Shown: one piece after another, positions 24,905 through 33,620 of the stretch | Layout: each line of letters starts with the position of its first letter | Numbering within the stretch: position 1 is the first letter of the stretch | Assembly (NCBI GenBank): GCA_003131585.1 | Contig: PKVW01000041.1 | Span: 1 to 47,162 of the forward strand | Reading direction: 5' to 3' | DNA length: 47,162 nt | DNA from: Acidobacteriaceae bacterium | Lineage (GTDB): Bacteria > Acidobacteriota > Terriglobia > Terriglobales > Acidobacteriaceae | The notes under the pieces: generated by a model | Told to the model about the DNA's origin: nothing | Databases searched by the model: none | The model's input: the letters and a program-made list of their open reading frames with translations, nothing else | Program-made: the position numbers and the translations under genes

Positions 24905-25097
24905 GTGAAGCGCGTAGACCTGATCCGCCACCTCGAAGCGAATGGGTGTTCGCTCTTTCGAGAAGGCGCAAGACACACTGTTTACTACAATCCGGCCGGG
25001 CAACGGACCACTACGATCCCTAGACATCGACGAAGTCAAGAATCCCACGGCAATGCGCATCTGCAAACAACTTGGCGTGCCGGACCCTCTTCGCTGA
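24905..25097 (+). pseudogene. hicA: HicA-family toxin with a C-terminal frameshift
   Basis: Starting at the GTG at 24905, the frame gives a good HicA start (KRVDLIRHLEANGCSLFREGARHTVYYNP), including the catalytic His in GARHTVYY. At IPRH (about 25027) the frame breaks. Skipping one base in CGACGAAG, near 25031, restores EVKNPTAMRICKQLGVPDPLR and a stop at 25095-25097, the usual HicA end. As written, the frame instead reads RRSQESHGNAHLQ and runs to 25141, into the next gene. The toxin is probably inactive, unless the base is a sequencing error. The intact product would be about 63 residues. Confidence 0.7.
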
Positions 25098-25134
25098 AAT
25101 CTCGCAAAACGTTTATCATACCCAGTCGTTCAAA

Positions 25135-26850
25135 ATGCTGATCTTCCGCAAACCCATCCAGGGTGTCGAGCGTCCGCAAATGCCCGCCGACATAGTGATT
25201 GTCGGCGGAGGCCCGGCCGGTATGGCCTGCGCCCTGCGTCTCTCGCAGCTCATCGACCAGCATAACGCCGTGCACGCCGACTCGCCCTTCAGCAAAGAAA
25301 GCATCTACGTACTCGAAAAAGCTCGCGAGATCGGCCAGCACTGCCTCTCGGGCGCGCTGCTCGACCCGCGATCCATGCGTGAACTTCTCCCCGGCTTCGA
25401 AAAAGAAGCTCCACTCGACGCCCAAGTCACGAAAGAAGCCGTCTACTTCCTCACCGGAAAGAGCAAAGTAAAATTTCCGATTACGCCACCTCCGTTACGG
25501 GACCATGGCAACTACGTCATCTCGCTGAACCGTTTCGTGCAATGGCTGGGCAGCAAGGTCGAAGAAGCGGGCATCACGATCTTTACTGGATTCGCCGGCT
25601 CCGAATTGCTATTCGATGGCGACCGCGTCACCGGCGTCCGCACCGACGACAAGGGCGTGAACAAAGAAGGTCATCAGAAATCCAACTTCGAGCCGGGATA
25701 CGACATCAACGCCAAAATCGTCATCCTCGCTGAAGGCCCTCGGGGATCTTTAACCAAACAGCTCGTCTCGAAATTCGATCTCGCGAAAGACTCCAACCCG
25801 CAAACCTACGGCGTGGGCGTGAAAGAACTCTGGGAAGTTCCCTCCGGTCGCATCGGCCCCGGCGAAGTCATCTACACCATGGGCTGGCCGCTCACCACGA
25901 AAGAATACGGCGGAGGGTGGATTTACGGCGGCAAAGACAACATCGTCTCGCTCGGCTTCGTCACCGGGCTTGACTATCGCGATCCGCGCCTCGACCCGCA
26001 GCGCGTGCTGCAGGAATTCAAGAAGCATCCATTCGTGGCCAAGCTGCTCGAAGGCGGCAAGATGATTCGCTACGGCGCGAAGGCGCTGCCTTACGGCGGC
26101 TGGTGGGCGATTCCTCCCATCGCGGGCAATGGCTGGATGATTCTCGGCGATTCCGCAGGCTTCCTCAATTCCGCGCGCCTCAAGGGAATTCATCTCGCCA
26201 TCAAGAGCGGCATGCTCGCCGCCGAGACTGCCTTCGAGGCGCTGAAGAAAGATGATTCCTCCGCCGCCACGCTGGCTGGATTCCAGAAGAACGTCGAATC
26301 CAGCTGGATCAAAGATGAACTCTGGAAAGTGCGCAACATGCACCAGGGATTCGAGCACGGCTTCTACGCCGGCATGTTCCATACCGCCCTGCAGATGGTC
26401 ACCGGCGGACGCGGTTTGCGCAACCGTTATCCCGCCATCGCCGGCTACCAGCACATGCGCAAACTCGCCGACTTGCCCGTCGACGGCGGCAACGAAGCCC
26501 ACCTGCTCGGCCCCGCCAAAGGCGACGGCAGGCTCACCTTCGACAAGCTTACCGATCTCTACCACTCCGGCACCAGGCACGAAGAAGATCAGCCCTCGCA
26601 TCTCATCATCCACGACACCAACATCTGCAACACCAGATGCGTGAAAGAATTCGGCAACCCCTGCCAGAATTTCTGTCCCGCCAACGTCTACGAAATGGTC
26701 GATGACCCCACTCAACCCAACGGCAAGCGCATCAGCCTGAACCCGTCCAACTGCGTCCACTGCAAAACCTGCGACATCGCCGACCCTTATCAGATCATCA
26801 CCTGGGTCCCGCCGGAAGGCGGCGGCGGCCCGAACTACGACGGCATGTGA
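25135..26850 (+). CDS. Electron transfer flavoprotein-ubiquinone oxidoreductase
   Basis: A 571-residue ETF-QO that moves electrons from reduced ETF to membrane quinone. The FAD motif IVIVGGGPAGMACALRL is at the N-terminus. The quinone and membrane-facing region contains WWAIPPIAGNGWMILGDSAGFLN. The C-terminal 4Fe-4S ligands lie in CQNFCPANVY and NCVHCKTCDIADPYQ, and the protein ends in VPPEGGGGPNYDGM, typical of the family. The start is put at ATG 25135 (MLIFRKPIQGVERP); the upstream frame overlaps the hicA end. With EtfAB it makes a complete electron route, interrupted only by hicBA. Confidence 0.93.
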   Translation: MLIFRKPIQGVERPQMPADIVIVGGGPAGMACALRLSQLIDQHNAVHADSPFSKESIYVLEKAREIGQHCLSGALLDPRSMRELLPGFEKEAPLDAQVTKEAVYFLTGKSKVKFPITPPPLRDHGNYVISLNRFVQWLGSKVEEAGITIFTGFAGSELLFDGDRVTGVRTDDKGVNKEGHQKSNFEPGYDINAKIVILAEGPRGSLTKQLVSKFDLAKDSNPQTYGVGVKELWEVPSGRIGPGEVIYTMGWPLTTKEYGGGWIYGGKDNIVSLGFVTGLDYRDPRLDPQRVLQEFKKHPFVAKLLEGGKMIRYGAKALPYGGWWAIPPIAGNGWMILGDSAGFLNSARLKGIHLAIKSGMLAAETAFEALKKDDSSAATLAGFQKNVESSWIKDELWKVRNMHQGFEHGFYAGMFHTALQMVTGGRGLRNRYPAIAGYQHMRKLADLPVDGGNEAHLLGPAKGDGRLTFDKLTDLYHSGTRHEEDQPSHLIIHDTNICNTRCVKEFGNPCQNFCPANVYEMVDDPTQPNGKRISLNPSNCVHCKTCDIADPYQIITWVPPEGGGGPNYDGM

Positions 26851-27035
26851 TTGAAACGTGAAACTTTTCTTTCGTGCCAAGCTCTATAATTGAAGAAGGT
26901 TTCCGACCGCCCTAGCCTGCGGGCATACCCCGGCTGCGGCGGCGAGGGAGAGACGCGGGCGAGGGCGCCCGCGCCACATTTCCCGAGGGTGCAGGCGGAA
27001 ACGCCCGTGCCTCCCGCGCTCTGCGAAGAGCGCAT

Positions 27036-27085
27036 TGGAAAGGAAACAGCCGCCGGGATGTTCCCGCGTGCGTGTCTCCTTTCCA
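27036..27085 (+). promoter_or_regulatory. Structured element upstream of moaA
   Basis: TGGAAAGGA (27036-27044) is perfectly complementary to TCCTTTCCA (27077-27085). Inside, CGGGA and TCCCG pair around TGT. This two-level hairpin lies 100 bases before moaA. The Moco riboswitch controls moa operons in other bacteria, but I cannot match its consensus here. The rest of the 334-base gap holds a GCGGGCG/CGCCCGC hairpin (about 26957-26973) and the repeat tract that follows. Confidence 0.35.
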
Positions 27086-27098
27086 GAACCAGTCGTTC

Positions 27099-27184
27099 GT
27101 CGATGGTCGTTAGTCGTTGGCCAGCCTCGCGACGAACCGGTTAACGACGAACGGCTAACGACGAACGACAAACGACGAACGACC
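27099..27184. repeat. AACGACGAACG-type low-complexity tract before moaA
   Basis: The left half has GTCGTTCGTCG, GTCGTTAGTCGTTGG; the right half has repeated AACGACGAACGGCTAACGACGA and CAAACGACGAACGAC units in the opposite sense, so the tract can fold on itself. It ends directly at the moaA start and leaves no recognisable ribosome site. Confidence 0.6.
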
Positions 27185-28240
27185 GTGCCCCTCACCGACA
27201 AATTCGGCCGCGCCATCACGGACCTGCGGATCTCCATCACAGACCGCTGCAACTACAAGTGTGTCTACTGCCGCACCGGAAATGAAGGCGCGCTGTACGG
27301 CGACCTGCCCTTCGCCGACTATCTGCGCATGGCGCGCGTGCTGGTTGGGATGGGCATCACGAAGGTTCGACTTACCGGTGGCGAGCCGTTACTACGCAAG
27401 GGCGCGGTCGAGTTCGTCCGCGACCTTGCGCAACTCCGTCCTCAGGGGCTAAAGCCCTTATTTGCTAGGGCCTCCAACGGCAAGGCTGAAGCCGTGCCCT
27501 TCCCAAACCAAAATGCCGACCCCCTCGACATTGCACTAACCACCAACGGCCATCTCCTCGCCGATCTCGCGCAGCCGCTCAAAGACGCCGGCCTCACCCG
27601 CGTCACCGTCTCCATGGACGCCGTCGATCCCGACCGCTTCGCCCGCATCACCCGCGTCCCCAATGGATACGACCACGTCCTCGCCGGCATTCGCGCCGCC
27701 CGCCGCGCCGGACTGCGGCCGCTGAAGGTGAACTGCGTTCTGATGCGCGGCTTCAACGAGGATCAAATCATTCCCTTCGGCATGTTCGCGCGCGAAGAAG
27801 GTGTAACGGTGCGCTTCATCGAATTCATGCCGCTCGAAGAAGGCCGCACCTGGTCTCCCACGACGGTGGTCACACTCGACGAAATCCTGGCCCGCATGGC
27901 CGAGTACCGGCCGCTAGTCGAAATTCCGCACGCGCGCTCGGAAACCGCCCGCCGCTACCGCTTCGACGACGGCGTCGGCGAAATCGGCATCATCGCCCCC
28001 GTCTCCCATCCCTTCTGCGGACACTGCAGCCGCATCCGCATCACCAGCGACGGTAAAATCCGCACCTGCCTGTTCTCGGTCTGGGACCACGACCTTCACG
28101 CCCAAATGCGCCGCGGCGCCTCGGACGAAGAGTTGGAAGATTTCATCCGCGGAGTCGTGGCGAAAAAAGAAGAACGCCACCACATCGGCGAACCGGATTT
28201 CGTGCCAGCATCGAGAACGATGGTGCATATCGGGGGATGA
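27185..28240 (+). CDS. moaA: GTP 3',8-cyclase (molybdenum cofactor synthesis)
   Basis: A 351-residue radical SAM enzyme that starts molybdopterin synthesis from GTP. The N-terminal cluster motif is CNYKCVYC (Cys22, 26, 29), with LTGGEPLLRK for SAM. The C-terminal cluster is in PFCGHCSRIRITSDGKIRTCLFS, and the protein ends in the catalytic GG. The start is GTG 27185 (VPLTDKFGRAITDLRIS). Residues 86-108 (GLKPLFARASNGKAEAVPF and flanks) are an insertion coded by a 69-base intergenic-type repeat, between the FVRDL helix and the DIALTTNG strand. The frame stays open through the insertion. Confidence 0.9.
   Translation: MPLTDKFGRAITDLRISITDRCNYKCVYCRTGNEGALYGDLPFADYLRMARVLVGMGITKVRLTGGEPLLRKGAVEFVRDLAQLRPQGLKPLFARASNGKAEAVPFPNQNADPLDIALTTNGHLLADLAQPLKDAGLTRVTVSMDAVDPDRFARITRVPNGYDHVLAGIRAARRAGLRPLKVNCVLMRGFNEDQIIPFGMFAREEGVTVRFIEFMPLEEGRTWSPTTVVTLDEILARMAEYRPLVEIPHARSETARRYRFDDGVGEIGIIAPVSHPFCGHCSRIRITSDGKIRTCLFSVWDHDLHAQMRRGASDEELEDFIRGVVAKKEERHHIGEPDFVPASRTMVHIGG
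27440..27508 (+). repeat. 69-base repeat inserted in frame within moaA
   Basis: It begins CCTCAGGGGCTAAAGCCC and ends GTGCCCTTCCCAAAC. It matches, in opposite orientation, the intergenic copy at 22559-22627. Its length (69, divisible by 3) and lack of a stop leave the moaA frame intact. Confidence 0.85.
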
Positions 28241-28268
28241 CGTCAGTACCCAACTCCGCAACCAATCA

Positions 28269-29705
28269 CTATTTCGATTCGTCCTTGAGTTTCTCGATTG
28301 TGGTTTCGGCAATGGCTAGATAGGCGCTTGCGCGTTCGTCGGGGTCCTTTAGCTGCTTCGCCCAAGCCAGAGCCGCCTCCGAATGACCGGCTTCCACTTC
28401 GCGTTGCGCAATGAAGCCGAGCGCACGACCCCGGAAATAATGGTCGTTAATCTTTGAGGCTATTTTGTGCGCTCGGTCGAAATGCCCAAGAAAGGCAAAC
28501 GTATCGGCCAACAGCGCCCAGCCGTCCACTTGGTCGCTCCCGAATGCAGGTTTTTCATTTTCTTGCAGCGCCACCTCAAGGGTGTGCTCAGCTCCGGTAC
28601 GATCTCCTGCGTCGATCTGAGCCCATGCCATGTCATGCAGAAGAAGCACACAGCGCTGGTTCCCCAACTTGGCAGCCTCAATCGCGAGTCGAAGAGTTGT
28701 TATCGCGCCGAGGCTGTCGCCCGCTTCTGACTGCTGGTTTGCGGTATCCCGCAGGATCCTTAATTTCACCCAGGGATCGCTGATCTTCAGCGCCGTTCGC
28801 ACCGCTGCGTCAGGGCCCTCTTGCCGCGCTTGGGCAACAGCGATCTGCGTTTGCAGGTCTACCCGCTCATCTTCGACTTCCACTTTCTGCAGAAAGCGCG
28901 TTGCCGATGGCAAGTCGCCGAGCGCGATCGCCGTCCGCGACAGGTCTGACCAGTCTAAATAATCGGGCTTCGCTTTGGCCTCGACGGTTTTCTCCGCTTC
29001 TTCAAAGGCTCGTTGCGCTCCCTCCGGATACCTGTCGCCCAGTGCAGCGGCAACCCCGGTGAGTTGGCGGTCAGGCGGTTCGATAATGAGAGGCAAGCCG
29101 GTTCCTGGCTGAAAGCACGCGTGGATAGCAGCGGTAACCGCCTCGGCAGCCGCCGAATCATTTCCCTTGCCATGCTGCGCGATGGCTATCTCGATGAACG
29201 CGGAACTCCGTGACCCGGGCAAACGGATCCCTGGCGCGGCATTTACTGCGTCTTCGAGAAATCCCCGCCCGATCTCCTGACTAACGATCGTTTTCAGATC
29301 CTCATCGTGTTCAAAAATGTCCTTCACACCATCTGCCTTTGACACGCGGGAGGCGAAATCTTGCAGCGTGGCAGAAGGTTCCAAGGCGGAACGAATCTCG
29401 TCCGCGTAAGGCTTTTTCAGGTGTTTCTGCAGGTAGCGGACGTCGCCGCGATCTCCGACATAGAGGAGGGACTCTAGCAGTTGCTTCACCTTGGCCGAGA
29501 TGGCTCCGTTGAAGCTACTGTCGTCCTCCGCGGCCAGACGAATCACGGCGTCTCGGGCTTGTCGCAGCGTCGCCTGAAGTTCGTGTCGATCTTTCCGATC
29601 TCCTTGTTTCGCCCTTTCTTGTGCCGGCAGTGAAAAGGCGAGAAAAACGCAGGTAAGTAAAAGGAGCCATTCACGTGAGGCAGATAAGGATCGAGTGAAG
29701 CGCAT
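28269..29705 (-). CDS. Exported TPR-like repeat protein
   Basis: A 478-residue protein with a signal peptide (about 10-30, ending FSLPAQE). The rest is almost entirely alpha-helical with TPR-like pairs: SSAFIEIAIAQHGKGNDSAAAEAV, AIALGDLPSATRFLQKV, DMAWAQIDAGDRTGAEHTLEVAL and LGFIAQREVEAGHSEAALAWAKQL. TPR proteins are protein-interaction scaffolds. Nothing in the neighbourhood names the partner. The gene is convergent with moaA. Confidence 0.65.
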   Translation of the reverse strand: MRFTRSLSASREWLLLLTCVFLAFSLPAQERAKQGDRKDRHELQATLRQARDAVIRLAAEDDSSFNGAISAKVKQLLESLLYVGDRGDVRYLQKHLKKPYADEIRSALEPSATLQDFASRVSKADGVKDIFEHDEDLKTIVSQEIGRGFLEDAVNAAPGIRLPGSRSSAFIEIAIAQHGKGNDSAAAEAVTAAIHACFQPGTGLPLIIEPPDRQLTGVAAALGDRYPEGAQRAFEEAEKTVEAKAKPDYLDWSDLSRTAIALGDLPSATRFLQKVEVEDERVDLQTQIAVAQARQEGPDAAVRTALKISDPWVKLRILRDTANQQSEAGDSLGAITTLRLAIEAAKLGNQRCVLLLHDMAWAQIDAGDRTGAEHTLEVALQENEKPAFGSDQVDGWALLADTFAFLGHFDRAHKIASKINDHYFRGRALGFIAQREVEAGHSEAALAWAKQLKDPDERASAYLAIAETTIEKLKDESK

Positions 29706-29789
29706 GATAGAGGCCTGCGCAGTTTATGCTAATGGCTTACGGCTGATTTGCCAGTTACGTTAGTGGGGATTGCGGTATCGTCCGGGAAC

Positions 29790-30623
29790 ATGCGTCCTCG
29801 AAAATTCACAATCTCCGCAACTATTTGTCTCCAGGCAGCCCTCGCACTGGCGCAAGCCTCTTCCTACCTCGGCTTCGACCGCAACGACTACCCCGGCGAC
29901 GCCAACCTCAAAGCCTTACGCCAGACGTTCTCCTACTCCGGCTACTGGCTTAACAATCCTCCCGGCGAGAAAACGAATACCTGGACCGGCCATCGTGCCG
30001 CCGTCGAATCCGCCGGCTTCGGATTCCTCGTGCTCTTCAACGGACGCGTCTATGCCGAACTGAAATCGGTCGCCAACGCAACCAAGGTCGGCAACTCCGA
30101 CGCGCAAGCCGCCGCTGCCGCCGCGCGCCGCGAAGGCTTTCCCGCGCACACCGTCATCTTCCTCGACCAGGAGCAAGGCGGACGCATGTTGCCCGAGCAG
30201 AAAGCCTACCTCTACGCCTGGGTCGACGCCGTCACCGCCGCCGGATTCCGCGCCGGCATCTACTGCTCCGGCATCGCCGCGAAAGATGACGGCAACGTCG
30301 TCACCGCCGAAGACATTCGAGCCAACGCCGCCGGACGCGACATCACCTATTGGGTCACCAACGACGCCTGCCCGCCCGCGCCCGGCTGCGCTTTTCCTGT
30401 AAATCCGCCCGCTCATCCGCCAAGCCCCGCCCAAAGCGGCGTGCGCTTTGCTGAAGTCTGGCAGTTCGCGCAATCCCCGCGCCGCAAAGACGTCGCCGCG
30501 CACTGCTCCAACTACAGCCGCGACGGCAACTGCTATCCGCCCGGAATTTCCGCCGCGCAAAAACTCCAAGTAGACGTGAACGCAGCCATGTCGCCCGATC
30601 CTTCAAACGGCAGATCCCACTGA
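29790..30623 (+). CDS. Exported DUF1906-type glycoside-hydrolase-like protein
   Basis: A 277-residue protein with a signal peptide (MRPRKFTISATICLQAALALAQA). The following region, SSYLGFDRNDYPGDANLKALRQTFSYSGYWL, then AGFGFLVLFNGR, VIFLDQEQGGRMLPEQKAYLYAWVDAVTAAGFRAGIYCSG and the late EVWQFAQSP, fits the Rv2525c/DUF1906 family, a TIM barrel related to GH25 lysozymes. The conserved acidic residues in FDRND and FLDQEQGG could be catalytic. A cell-wall or glycan-cutting role is inferred. The start is ATG 29790, before the signal peptide. Confidence 0.7.
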   Translation: MRPRKFTISATICLQAALALAQASSYLGFDRNDYPGDANLKALRQTFSYSGYWLNNPPGEKTNTWTGHRAAVESAGFGFLVLFNGRVYAELKSVANATKVGNSDAQAAAAAARREGFPAHTVIFLDQEQGGRMLPEQKAYLYAWVDAVTAAGFRAGIYCSGIAAKDDGNVVTAEDIRANAAGRDITYWVTNDACPPAPGCAFPVNPPAHPPSPAQSGVRFAEVWQFAQSPRRKDVAAHCSNYSRDGNCYPPGISAAQKLQVDVNAAMSPDPSNGRSH

Positions 30624-30727
30624 CCCCTTTGGCCGCTAATCCCGCTGGCGCGAACACCCATGTCCACGAATGCCAGGAAGCCAGTTGCCACCTGCCGTTC
30701 TCCCACATGCGGTAGAATAGATTCAAG

Positions 30728-31162
30728 ATGTCCGACCGAACCTTCACTCTCGACGAAGCCCAGTCGCTTCTTCCCGTGCTCGAATCTCTCCTGCGCGCCG
30801 CCATCAGCGGCAAGAAGATCATGGAAGACGTTGAAGCCGAGATGCAGGCGCTCAATCACCGCATCTTCCTCAACGGCGGCACTCACGTCGATGTAGTAGC
30901 CGTCGCCCGCCGCAAGGCCGAGCGCGCCAAGGCCGAGCAACGCGCCAAAGACGCTCTCGCCGAAATCGATTCCATCGGCGTCCAAGTCAAAGATATCGAC
31001 ATCGGCCTGCTCGATTTTCCCTGCGAAGTCGAAGGCCGCGTCGTCCTGCTCTGCTGGAGGACGGGAGAAAACTCCATCACCCACTGGCACGGCACCGACG
31101 AAGGCTTCGCCGGCCGCAAGCCCATCGATGAACGCATCGTCCGCTCGAAGCGAACGAACTAG
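30728..31162 (+). CDS. DUF2203 family protein
   Basis: A 144-residue cytoplasmic protein. FTLDEAQSLLPVLESLL begins a helical N-terminal half, and the C-terminal half carries the family signature GVQVKDIDIGLLDFPCEVEGRVVLLCWRTGENSITHWHGTDEGFAGRKPID. DUF2203 members are small proteins of unknown role found in many soil bacteria. The gene is single. Confidence 0.8.
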   Translation: MSDRTFTLDEAQSLLPVLESLLRAAISGKKIMEDVEAEMQALNHRIFLNGGTHVDVVAVARRKAERAKAEQRAKDALAEIDSIGVQVKDIDIGLLDFPCEVEGRVVLLCWRTGENSITHWHGTDEGFAGRKPIDERIVRSKRTN

Positions 31163-31521
31163 TCTCAGTTCCCAGTAAAACCAAAACCGCCGCCCCATAA
31201 TTCTGCAATTCTGCGGAAAGTATTGACCATCCCGCGTCCTTGGATTTTCGTTCCTGCGAACTGAGAACTGACAGGCTTACGCTTTCCCCCAAACGACACA
31301 TTCCAAACAGCAACATCTTCCCAAGTGCGGTGTTTACACAGGAGGAACGTTCATGAACCCAAACTCCTGGTTTCGCGGGACGTGGTTTCGGAGGACGTGA
31401 TTTCGGAGGACAGTGTTCTGAGCCAGAATCTTCAGCCAGGATCGCGCTTAACCAACGATTTCGCCCGACCGCGCCGCTGCAAGCTATCCAGGCAAGCGCG
31501 CCGGGCATGAGGAAAAACACA
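31163..31521. other. 359-base gap, no gene seen
   Basis: I see no supportable gene. It contains a direct repeat (TTTCGGAGGACGTGA, then TTTCGGAGGACAGTG, about 31386-31414) and short tracts like CTCAGTTCCCAGT and GAACTGAGAACTGACAG that recur in other gaps (about 42934-42970). The ribosome site for the next gene (TGAGGA) is at its end. Confidence 0.5.
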
Positions 31522-32607
31522 ATGAAACTTCACCGTGCAGTTCGTTTTCTATCTTTCGCACTTCTGCTGCTAATTGTTCCGGCAGCCCTCTCTTCCCCAT
31601 CTTCCGCGCAGATCGCGGTTGGTCTTTCGGTCCGCATCGGTCCGCCCGCGCTGCCCATTTACGCCCAACCTATCTGTCCCGGTCCCGGCAATCTGTGGAC
31701 GCCCGGCTACTGGGGCTGGAACGACGATGCCGGCTATTACTGGGTGCCCGGCACCTGGGTGGTCGCTCCCGTGGGCATGCTCTGGACTCCTGGCTACTGG
31801 GGCTGGAACCACGGTTTCTACGCCTGGAACGGCGGATATTGGGGCCCGCACATCGGCTTCTACGGCGGCATTAACTACGGCTTCGGTTACGGCGGCGTCG
31901 GCTTCTTCGGCGGAGAATGGCGCGGTGGCGCTTTCTTCTACAACCGCGCTGTGATGAATGTGGATTCGGTCCACATCACCAACGTCTACAACCGGACGGT
32001 CGTGGTCAACAACGAGTCTCACGTCGCATTTAACGGAGGCGAAGGTGGGGTCGCTGCCCATGCAACCGCGGAAGAGGAATCTGCCGCGCGCGAGCCGCAC
32101 CAGGCTCCTCTGGCGGCGCAGACCGAGCATGAACATGCCGCCAGCCAGAACCGCCAGATGTTCGCGTCGGAAAACCATGGCGTACCTGCAGTTGCCGCCA
32201 CGGCACGCCCGGGCGAATTCAGCGGACACGGCGTGGTCGCCGCCAAGACTGCGGGAGCCGAGTATCACGCCCCCGCCATCTCGCCCAAGGAAGCGCGCGC
32301 GCCGGCACCTGCCGAGAGTCGTTCTTCCGAGGATCGGGGAAATAACAGCCGTCCGGAAACGAACAACCGTCCGGAAATGAACAACCGTCCGGAAAATAAC
32401 AGCCGTCCGGATCAGGCCGAAGGGAACCGTCCGTCCAGCGAATCTCATCCGCCGGCTCGCGCGGAGAACGCGCCGCGAGCGGAAACTGCCCGTCCGCAGA
32501 GTGAGTCGCATCCGAAACCCGCGCCGAAGGCCAAGCCGCCTAAGCCGCCTAAGGCGCCCAAGCACCAGAAGGCGCCCCCCGAGGAGAAGCACGACAAGGC
32601 ACGGTAA
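31522..32607 (+). CDS. YXWGXW-repeat exported protein with Pro/Asn-rich tail
   Basis: A 361-residue protein with a signal peptide (MKLHRAVRFLSFALLLLIVPAALSSPSSAQ). The first domain has repeated aromatic motifs (LWTPGYWGWNDDAGYYWVPG, then LWTPGYWGWNHGFYAWNGGYWG) of the YXWGXW type, then Gly/Phe/Tyr-rich sequence. After about residue 195 it is low-complexity: RPETNN, RPEMNN, RPENNS repeats, then a Lys/Pro tail (PKAKPPKPPKAPKHQK). It is probably an envelope protein. ATG 31522 has GAGGA at a good distance; the upstream ATG at 31507 overlaps that site. Confidence 0.75.
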   Translation: MKLHRAVRFLSFALLLLIVPAALSSPSSAQIAVGLSVRIGPPALPIYAQPICPGPGNLWTPGYWGWNDDAGYYWVPGTWVVAPVGMLWTPGYWGWNHGFYAWNGGYWGPHIGFYGGINYGFGYGGVGFFGGEWRGGAFFYNRAVMNVDSVHITNVYNRTVVVNNESHVAFNGGEGGVAAHATAEEESAAREPHQAPLAAQTEHEHAASQNRQMFASENHGVPAVAATARPGEFSGHGVVAAKTAGAEYHAPAISPKEARAPAPAESRSSEDRGNNSRPETNNRPEMNNRPENNSRPDQAEGNRPSSESHPPARAENAPRAETARPQSESHPKPAPKAKPPKPPKAPKHQKAPPEEKHDKAR

Positions 32608-32963
32608 CAACGTGGCATCAACAGCAGAATGGCCACTGGCTGGTTCCAGCCCTGGCCATTTTGTTCTTTTGAGTTACGAAATGGGGATGTGGGGATGGTG
32701 TGCGAAATGATCATGTGGGGACAGCCGCCCTTCGACTTCGCTCAGGACAGGCCTCCCGCTGTCCTGCGCAGCGCAGCGCCGCATTTGTCCATCGCTGACT
32801 CGTTTTTTCCGCGCAAGCCCCCATCGCTCCGGCGTTCTTACCCCAAGAGCGGCGTTAGCCGCGCTGGTTCCGCGCCGGCACGGAAGTGTACTTCCGCGCT
32901 TGGCCCGAAATCTTCTTCTGCTACAATTTTCAGCAGCGCGCGCCCAAGGAGTCCCAAATAACT
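32608..32963. other. 356-base gap with dispersed repeat
   Basis: No gene is supported. At 32713-32730 it holds ATGTGGGGACAGCCGCCC, one end of the dispersed element also seen at 36727-36772 and 45693-45738, followed by GCTCAGGACAGGCC-type sequence. Confidence 0.55.
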
Positions 32964-33620
32964 ATGTCATCCACGAAATACAAGCTCCGCCTAGCTGGCG
33001 CCTTCGCCGCGCTCGCAACCTTGGCCCTCGCCGTAAGCTGCCGCGGCTTCTTCGTCACCCCGACGATAACGAGCATAACGGTCGGCCCGACCGGCGAAAC
33101 CATTCCGCCGGGCGGTACCCTGCAGATGATTGCTTCGGGCGTTCCGAGCGACGGATCCCCCAATAAGGTCGTGACAGACCAGTCCTTTTGGACTTCGAGC
33201 AACCCGGCCGCAGCGACGGTTGGGCAAAATACAGGTTTGGTCACCGCCGCCTTAACCGTTGCCAACCCGCCGCAAACGACAACCATCACTGCGGCGTACC
33301 AGGCACTCACGCCAGCTACGGCGTCGGTTTCCGTCTGCCCCGCAGTGACGAGCCTCACGATCACCGCCAATCCGCTTACCTTCCCGCACATGACCTCCGT
33401 CTCAATCACATTCACTGCGGCGGCAACGTTCAGCGGCAGTGGAAGCCAGACTGTCACCAATGAGGTAACCTGGAACATTACGGATACAAATGTTCTGTCG
33501 TCGATCACCAGTGGCATCGGCACGACCAGCACCCTCTCAACGGCAGGGGAGTCGACTCAGGTTACGGCCACGCTATGCAACGTCACCAGCACTAATGCGG
33601 TGACCATCACCGCTCAATAA
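32964..33620 (+). CDS. Ig-like (BIG2) lipoprotein
   Basis: A 218-residue lipoprotein. The signal MSSTKYKLRLAGAFAALATLALAVSC ends in a lipobox Cys. Two Ig-like domains follow: ITSITVGPTGETIPPGGTLQMIASG ... FWTSSNPAAATVGQNTGLVTAA, then VTSLTITANPLTFPHMTSVSITFTAAA. It is Ser/Thr rich. The BIG2 domain is typical of surface proteins. AAGGAG is 12 bases before ATG 32964, a little far. It resembles the lipoprotein at 21272-21922 in plan but lacks the InlB-type end. Confidence 0.7.
   Translation: MSSTKYKLRLAGAFAALATLALAVSCRGFFVTPTITSITVGPTGETIPPGGTLQMIASGVPSDGSPNKVVTDQSFWTSSNPAAATVGQNTGLVTAALTVANPPQTTTITAAYQALTPATASVSVCPAVTSLTITANPLTFPHMTSVSITFTAAATFSGSGSQTVTNEVTWNITDTNVLSSITSGIGTTSTLSTAGESTQVTATLCNVTSTNAVTITAQ

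Noticed and set aside
25750-26880. Long minus-strand frame opposite ETF-QO
   Set aside because: It is antisense to a well-conserved enzyme with visible FAD and Fe-S motifs.
31570-32610. 346-codon minus-strand frame rich in Arg and Gly
   Set aside because: It is the complement of the YXWGXW-repeat gene, whose signal peptide and aromatic repeats are convincing.
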